The notes under the pieces were generated by a model, which saw only the letters and a list, made by a program, of their open reading frames with translations, did not search any database and had not been told where the DNA came from. This document shows positions 5,563 to 9,288 of a DNA stretch of 9,288 bases, piece after piece. The stretch lies in the NCBI GenBank assembly GCA_963974265.1, contig CAXBDR010000183.1, positions 1-9,288 of the forward strand, given 5' to 3'. The DNA is from CAISIP01 sp963974265. Lineage in GTDB: Bacteria > Pseudomonadota > Gammaproteobacteria > Burkholderiales > Burkholderiaceae_C. The position numbers and the translations under genes were made by a program. Numbering within the stretch: position 1 is the stretch's first letter; the number at the start of each line of letters is the position of its first letter.

Positions 5563-6931
5563 AGAAGAATTCGAGGTACTGCTTCATCTCCCAATCGGAG
5601 ACGTGGCGCATGTATTCGGTCCATTCGTGGCGCTTGAGCTTCACGAGTTCGTCGGACAGTGGCCCGAGCGCGCCACGCACGACCGGGTCCTCGTCGAAGG
5701 CCGTGATGGCTTCGTTGAGTGACTGCGGCAATAGGCCGATGCCGGCCTCGCTGAGTTGCGATTCGCTCCAGTCGTAGAGGTTGACGTTGTGCGGATCCCC
5801 GGGATCGAGCTTGCGCTCGATGCCGTCGAGCCCGGCGGCAATCAGCGCGGCCGTGGCCAGGTAGGGGTTGCACGATCCGTCGGCCAACCGCAGTTCCAGC
5901 CGGCCCTTGGGGATGCGGATCATCGTCGAGCGGTTGTTGTCGCCGTAGCTGATGTAGGCCGGGGCCCAGGTGGCGCCGGTGCGCGAGCGACCCACCACCA
6001 GGCGCTTGTAGGAGTTGACGGTCGCCGCGCAGGGCAGCGACAGCGCGCGCGCATGGGCGAGCAATCCACCGAGGAACTGGTAGGCCATCTCGGACAGCTC
6101 CAGGCCGCGCGGATCGTCCTTGTCCATGAACAGGTTGCGCGTGCCGTCGCCCAGCGACAGGTGCATGTGCATGCCGTTGCCCGGCAGATGGGAGAACGGC
6201 TTGGCCATGAAGGAGCACAACAAGCCCATCTCGTTGGCGATCTCCGTGGCCGCCATCTTGAAGAATATGAATTGATCGCACGAGGACAACGCGTCGGAGT
6301 AGGTGTAGTTCAACTCGAACTGTCCGTTGGCGTCCTCGTGGTCGATCTGGTAGATGTCGAAACCCACCGAGCGCAGGTTGTCCGACAGGCGCTCCAGGTA
6401 CTCCCGCATGCGAGACAGCCCCTTGTAGTCGTAACACGGCTTTTCCAACTGGTCGCTGGTGTCGTATGCCGCCACCGATCCGTCCGGCTGGCGCTTGAGC
6501 AAGGAGAACTCGGGCTCGAGCCCGGTGTAAAGCGTCAACCCCATGGCGCTGAGACGATCGAGCTGGCGCCGCAACACCACGCGGCTGTCGCAATGCCAGG
6601 GGTCGCCGTGCACATGGCCTTCACAGACGATGCGCGCCACGCCGGGTTGCCATGGCACCGTGGTCAGCGTCTGCAGGTCGCCCACAGCCATGAAGTCAGG
6701 GCCATGGGGCTCGATCCCGACTCCGGCGATGGCGAAACCGGCGAAGCCGGCGCCTTCGTTCAGAACCGTACCGAGGTGCGACACGGGGACCGACTTGGCT
6801 TTGGCGACGCCGTGGATGTCGACGAACTGCGCCAGCACGTAGCGGATGTCGGCAGCCTGGAGGTATTGCTGGGCCGCCTCCAGGCTGGCGAAGGAAGTTG
6901 GCCGCGTGACGGCAGGACTTGAATTCGACAC
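5561..6931 (-). CDS. Glutamine synthetase-family ligase, GlnT / gamma-glutamylmethylamide synthetase type
   Basis: ATP-dependent ligase of the glutamine synthetase superfamily, 456 residues, close to the usual length. It probably joins an amine to the gamma-carboxyl of glutamate. The beta-grasp domain includes VDIHGVAKAKSVP (37-49). Catalytic-domain motifs are GLEPEF with metal ligands Glu139/Glu141, HEDANGQFE with Glu199/Glu206, FMAKP (241-245), GNGMHMHLS with His255, NSYKRLVVG (306-314), NNRSTMIRIP (332-341) and RLELRLADGSCNPYL with Glu346 (344-358). By eye, the two acids that bind ammonium in GlnA are gone: the FDGSS region reads FAGFAI (63-68), and the flap GYEAP reads TWAP (321-324, Trp322). 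The GATWAP text resembles GlnT/GmaS-type proteins as I remember them. The start is GTG 6931 with AGAGG 4 bases upstream; no better ATG is nearby. It heads the operon below a divergent promoter region. PuuA-type or ordinary GlnA function seems less likely given the synthase subunits next to it. Confidence 0.9.
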   Translation of the reverse strand: MSNSSPAVTRPTSFASLEAAQQYLQAADIRYVLAQFVDIHGVAKAKSVPVSHLGTVLNEGAGFAGFAIAGVGIEPHGPDFMAVGDLQTLTTVPWQPGVARIVCEGHVHGDPWHCDSRVVLRRQLDRLSAMGLTLYTGLEPEFSLLKRQPDGSVAAYDTSDQLEKPCYDYKGLSRMREYLERLSDNLRSVGFDIYQIDHEDANGQFELNYTYSDALSSCDQFIFFKMAATEIANEMGLLCSFMAKPFSHLPGNGMHMHLSLGDGTRNLFMDKDDPRGLELSEMAYQFLGGLLAHARALSLPCAATVNSYKRLVVGRSRTGATWAPAYISYGDNNRSTMIRIPKGRLELRLADGSCNPYLATAALIAAGLDGIERKLDPGDPHNVNLYDWSESQLSEAGIGLLPQSLNEAITAFDEDPVVRGALGPLSDELVKLKRHEWTEYMRHVSDWEMKQYLEFF

Positions 6932-7044
6932 AGGGCCTCTTTCGATAAGACGTTTCGTGGAAGAACCTGTCGGGTCGGCTGCCGTGGAAAGCTTCAGGAA
7001 CCTCCGGTGCGTATCACTACAAGGGCATCCGATCGACGGTTCTG

Positions 7045-7073
7045 AATATAGCGGAAGATTTCCCCTTGTGCAA
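7045..7073 (-). promoter_or_regulatory. Predicted sigma70-like promoter of the leftward operon
   Basis: On the minus strand TTGCAC (7068-7073) is separated by exactly 17 bases from TATATT (7045-7050), which matches the -10 consensus at five of six positions; the -35 match is only three of six. The start point would be near 7038, giving a 5' untranslated region of about 107 bases before GTG 6931. A weak -35 would fit a promoter that needs an activator, and a palindrome lies just upstream of it. A short GGAA-3-TTCC inverted repeat falls in the spacer at 7053-7063. Confidence 0.4.
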
Positions 7074-7077
7074 TAAA

Positions 7078-7094
7078 GTTTCTTTCAAAGAAAC
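7078..7094. promoter_or_regulatory. Perfect 17-base palindrome, likely operator of the divergent XRE-cupin regulator
   Basis: The sequence is two 8-base arms, GTTTCTTT and AAAGAAAC, around a single C, and pairs perfectly. It lies in the divergent gap, 4 bases upstream of the predicted -35 of the leftward operon (centre near -48) and 54 bases before the ATG of the regulator gene. XRE-cupin regulators are dimers that bind such inverted repeats next to their own gene. The position suits activation of the operon or autoregulation of the regulator. A poor rightward promoter can be drawn (TTTCAA 7083-7088, GACAAT 7106-7111) that this site would overlap. Confidence 0.5.
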
Positions 7095-7148
7095 ATTTTG
7101 CGGGTGACAATCGCTTATCCAAGCTCGTTTGCAACCACTGGAAGTGCG

Positions 7149-7751
7149 ATGGAAAAAAACGCCGTAAACACCCGGCCCTCACTGGAGGATCTGCTGGGTT
7201 CGAGCATCCGCGAGATGCGTCTGCGCGATGGACTGACCATTGCCCAGGTCGCCGAACGCGCCGACATCAGCCGGGGCATGTTGTCCAAGATCGAAACCGG
7301 CCAGACGTCCGCCGGCACCGATACGCTGGCGCGTATCGCCCGTGCGCTCGGCGTTTCGATGTCGACGCTGTTCCTGAAATACGACACGCCGAGTACCGGC
7401 GCGCAGCTCGTCAAGAAGGGAATGGGCATGGAAGTGGTGCGGCGCGGCACCAGGAGCGGGCACACCTACCATCTGCTTGCGTATGACCAGGGGCCCAACA
7501 AACGCTTCGAGCCGTTCCTGATCACGATGGACGACGACTCGCAGCGCTACCCGATCTTCGAGCACCCGGGCACGGAGATGCTCTACATGCTGGAAGGCGA
7601 ACTCGAATATCGCTGCGGGCAACAGCTCTACCTTCTGGAGCCCGGCGACGCACTGACGTTCCAGGGCACCGAACCCCACGGACCCGAGCGACTGCTGCGG
7701 TGTCCCATCAAGTTCCTGTCGATCACCGTCTACGACACCCCTCCGGAGTGA
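7149..7751 (+). CDS. XRE-family transcriptional regulator with C-terminal cupin sensor domain
   Basis: A 200-residue DNA-binding regulator. The N-terminal helix-turn-helix of the XRE/HTH_3 class covers roughly residues 15-75 and includes LTIAQVAERADISRGMLSKIETG (written here as landmark LTIAQVAERADISRG then MLSKIETG) and LARIARALGVS. The C-terminal half, about 110-195, is a small beta-barrel cupin with HPGTEMLYMLEGELEY and YLLEPGDALTF, the usual ligand-sensing part. The ATG at 7149 (MEKNAVN) is chosen because the frame upstream of it is only open to a TTG at 7098 that would run through the promoter/operator region; the ribosome binding site (GGAAG) is weak. Relatives such as PuuR control amine and amino-acid metabolism clusters, and this one is divergent from the ligase-synthase operon, so it is the likely controller, with a pathway intermediate as ligand. 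Confidence 0.9.
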   Translation: MEKNAVNTRPSLEDLLGSSIREMRLRDGLTIAQVAERADISRGMLSKIETGQTSAGTDTLARIARALGVSMSTLFLKYDTPSTGAQLVKKGMGMEVVRRGTRSGHTYHLLAYDQGPNKRFEPFLITMDDDSQRYPIFEHPGTEMLYMLEGELEYRCGQQLYLLEPGDALTFQGTEPHGPERLLRCPIKFLSITVYDTPPE

Positions 7752-8022
7752 GCGGGCACAGGGCCTCTCGCGCGCGGCATGGCACGATGACGACTTGGCA
7801 GTGTCAACGACGGATGGCACGGGTTTGTGGCTGGACATGCTGGCAGTGATGCCACGCATTCCGTTCGGATGGGGGCCGGGGAGTGCGCGACGGATGCCGG
7901 TGCTGCAAGCAAATTGGATGCCACCTTGATCCGTGGTGCACGCGCACGCGCCGAGGCCGGCGCCAGAGTGCCGCTCGATTGGCGTCGACGTGCCGGTTCG
8001 CTGCCGTTGCAGAGGCTCCCCG
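7752..8022. other. Convergent intergenic region, no gene seen
   Basis: These 271 bases lie between the ends of the regulator and thioesterase genes. A small TGGCA-GTGA-TGCCA hairpin occurs at 7841-7854 but has no T-run after it, so I do not call a terminator. No RNA gene or convincing reading frame is visible. Confidence 0.5.
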
Positions 8023-8445
8023 TCAGCGCGGCGCCAGCACCGCCATCGTGATGCGCGACACGCAGGTCATCTCGCCGGCGTCGTTGTGCATGTCGATCTG
8101 CCAGACCTGGGTGCTGCGGCCGCGGTGGACCGGCCGGGTGATGCCGGTGACCCAGCCGGTGGTGGCGCCCTTGAGGTGGTTGGCGTTGATGTCCAGGCCG
8201 ACGCAGCGGTGACCTTCCGGTACCGAATACGCGGCGCCGCATGAACCCAGCGTCTCGGCCAGCACCACGGAGACGCCGCCGTGCAGCAGGCCGTAGGGTT
8301 GCCGGGTGCGCTTGTCGACCGGGATGCGGGCGCGGATGAAGTCGTCGCCGACCTCGAGGAATTCCATGCCGAGCCAGGCGACGGCGGTGTCGACGTGGAT
8401 GCCGGTCAGGGTTTCGATGGAAATGGGCTGGGTCCAGATACGCAT
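8023..8445 (-). CDS. Hotdog-fold acyl-CoA thioesterase (PaaI / YdiI-like)
   Basis: A 140-residue single-domain hotdog thioesterase, normal length for the PaaI/MenI group, that hydrolyses aryl- or acyl-CoA in the cytoplasm. The family signature QPYGLLHGGVSVVLAETLGS (49-68) is intact, with His55-Gly56-Gly57 and the candidate catalytic Glu64. It most resembles E. coli YdiI, a 1,4-dihydroxy-2-naphthoyl-CoA and general acyl-CoA thioesterase, but the native substrate cannot be read from the sequence. The ATG at 8445 follows no clear ribosome binding site. The gene converges on the regulator gene with 271 bases between them, and is divergent from the YoaK gene across 77 bases. I see no link with the amine operon. 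Confidence 0.9.
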   Translation of the reverse strand: MRIWTQPISIETLTGIHVDTAVAWLGMEFLEVGDDFIRARIPVDKRTRQPYGLLHGGVSVVLAETLGSCGAAYSVPEGHRCVGLDINANHLKGATTGWVTGITRPVHRGRSTQVWQIDMHNDAGEMTCVSRITMAVLAPR

Positions 8446-8522
8446 GGCGAGGCTGTCGGTGTTGGTGTTGTGGCGACTATTGTGCCGCCGGGTGGGCCCG
8501 GCTTGCTCGGTACCATCGCACC

Positions 8523-9284
8523 ATGCCGATCCAATACGCGCGCAGCCTGACCAGCCAGCAGAGTTCCCGACGCACCATCCGCCATCTCGGTTTCACGCTG
8601 GCCTTCGTCGCCGGAGCGGCCAACGCCGGGGCCTTCCTCGCTGTCCAGCTCTACACCTCGCACATGACCGGCATCGTGTCGTCGCTGGCCGACCACCTGG
8701 CGCTGGGCGAATTCGCGCTGGCACTGGGAGCGATGGGTGCGGTTTTGTCGTTCCTGCTCGGCGCGATGACCTCGGCCATCATGATCAACTACGGGCGCCG
8801 GCGCGCCTTGCGCAGCCAGTTCGCCCTGCCGCTGCTGCTCGAGGCCGGCCTGTTCCTGGTGTTCGGCCTGATGGGCTCGACGCTGGCAGGCGTGACCGGC
8901 CTGTTCGTTCCCGCCACCGTGATGTTGCTGTGTTTCATGATGGGCCTGCAGAACGCGGTCATCACCAAGATCTCCGGCGCGGTGGTGCGCACGACCCATC
9001 TCACCGGCGTCGTCACCGACCTGGGCATCGAACTGGGCAAGCTGATCTACTGGAACCGGGTCGACGCGGGGGCGGCGCATCGCGTGGTCGCCGACCGGGA
9101 CCGCCTGCAGATGCTCGGCGCGCTGATCCTGTGTTTCCTGGTCGGAGGCGTGCTCGGCGCCATCGGATTCAAGCAGTTCGGTTATCTGGCGACCTTGCCG
9201 CTGGCTGGCATCCTGGTTCTGCTGTCGGTGGTGCCGGTGGTCGATGACCTGCGTGCTATCGGGCTGGAGACCGGCGCAACCTGA
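8523..9284 (+). CDS. YoaK / DUF1275 family inner-membrane protein
   Basis: A 253-residue integral membrane protein of the YoaK (DUF1275) family, whose transport or sensory role is not established. About six hydrophobic segments can be seen: roughly 21-42 (GFTLAFVAGAANAGAFLAV), 59-88, 100-117, 120-145, 195-213 and 218-240. Landmarks typical of the family are AGAANAGAFL, YTSHMTGIVSSLA (44-56) and the second half-repeat LQNAVITKISGAVVRTTHLTG (given as LQNAVITKISG then VVRTTHLTG), together with TDLGIELGKLIYW. The start is ATG 8523; no strong Shine-Dalgarno precedes it, and no closer in-frame alternative looks better. The stop at 9282-9284 lies 4 bases from the window end. It is divergent from the thioesterase gene. 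Confidence 0.88.
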   Translation: MPIQYARSLTSQQSSRRTIRHLGFTLAFVAGAANAGAFLAVQLYTSHMTGIVSSLADHLALGEFALALGAMGAVLSFLLGAMTSAIMINYGRRRALRSQFALPLLLEAGLFLVFGLMGSTLAGVTGLFVPATVMLLCFMMGLQNAVITKISGAVVRTTHLTGVVTDLGIELGKLIYWNRVDAGAAHRVVADRDRLQMLGALILCFLVGGVLGAIGFKQFGYLATLPLAGILVLLSVVPVVDDLRAIGLETGAT

Positions 9285-9288
9285 GTCG

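Noticed and set aside
5756..6922. Rightward 388-codon open frame opposite the ligase gene
   Set aside because: It is antisense to intact glutamine synthetase motifs, and its own translation has no recognisable domain.
7051..7064. Sigma54 promoter (GG-N10-GC on the minus strand) for the nitrogen operon
   Set aside because: Only the GG and GC fit; the surrounding TGGCAC and TTGC consensus bases are absent, and a sigma70-like pair overlaps the site.
6931..7770. Direct repeat of CACAGGGCCTCT near 6929 and near 7757
   Set aside because: It is short, has no flanking mobile-element structure and lies at unrelated gene ends; probably chance.
7841..7854. TGGCA-GTGA-TGCCA hairpin as a terminator
   Set aside because: The stem is only five pairs and no T-run follows on either strand.
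7827..8051. Possible 74-residue protein between the regulator and thioesterase genes
   Set aside because: It has no ribosome binding site or motif, has an Ala/Arg-rich composition and runs into the end of the thioesterase gene.
8306..9247. Rightward 313-codon frame overlapping the YoaK gene
   Set aside because: The YoaK frame has membrane segments and family motifs; this frame is Arg/Pro-rich and starts inside the thioesterase gene.

Overview
The window is GC-rich, densely coding bacterial chromosome. Codon use and gene types suggest a betaproteobacterium, probably in the Burkholderiales (Bordetella/Achromobacter-like). That placement is an inference from style and content; no rRNA or other marker gene is present. 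I see no tRNA, rRNA, CRISPR array, insertion sequence or phage gene.

Positions 1-6931 hold one long leftward gene cluster. In transcription order it encodes: a glutamine synthetase-family ligase of the GlnT / gamma-glutamylmethylamide synthetase type (5561-6931); a class II glutamine amidotransferase subunit (4642-5550); a GXGXG beta-helix subunit (3962-4654); an FMN-barrel glutamate synthase-like subunit (2607-3962); a D-2-hydroxyacid dehydrogenase (1600-2610); an unrecognised protein of about 200 residues (864-1472); and the ATPase of a spermidine/putrescine-type ABC importer (1-867), which carries an internal frameshift and runs off the window. Five of the six junctions are 4-base ATGA overlaps, a 1-13 base overlap or a 10-base gap, so this is very probably one translationally coupled operon. 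The exception is a 127-base gap before the unrecognised gene.

The three middle subunits are together a split glutamate synthase, as in GlxBCD or N-methylglutamate synthase MgsABC. Next to a GlnT/GmaS-type ligase they suggest a route in which an amine is imported, ligated to glutamate as a gamma-glutamylamide, and transferred to 2-oxoglutarate to give an N-alkylglutamate. The ligase appears to lack both acidic residues that bind ammonium in true glutamine synthetase, which fits an amine substrate. The four-subunit N-methylglutamate dehydrogenase of the classical methylamine pathway is not in the window; a D-2-hydroxyacid dehydrogenase and a polyamine-type transporter are present instead, so the real substrate is open.

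A divergent XRE-cupin regulator (7149-7751) faces the operon across a 217-base gap. The gap contains a perfect 17-base palindrome and, beside it, a sigma70-like promoter reading into the ligase gene. Downstream, and probably unrelated, are a convergent hotdog thioesterase (8023-8445) and a divergent YoaK/DUF1275 membrane protein (8523-9284).
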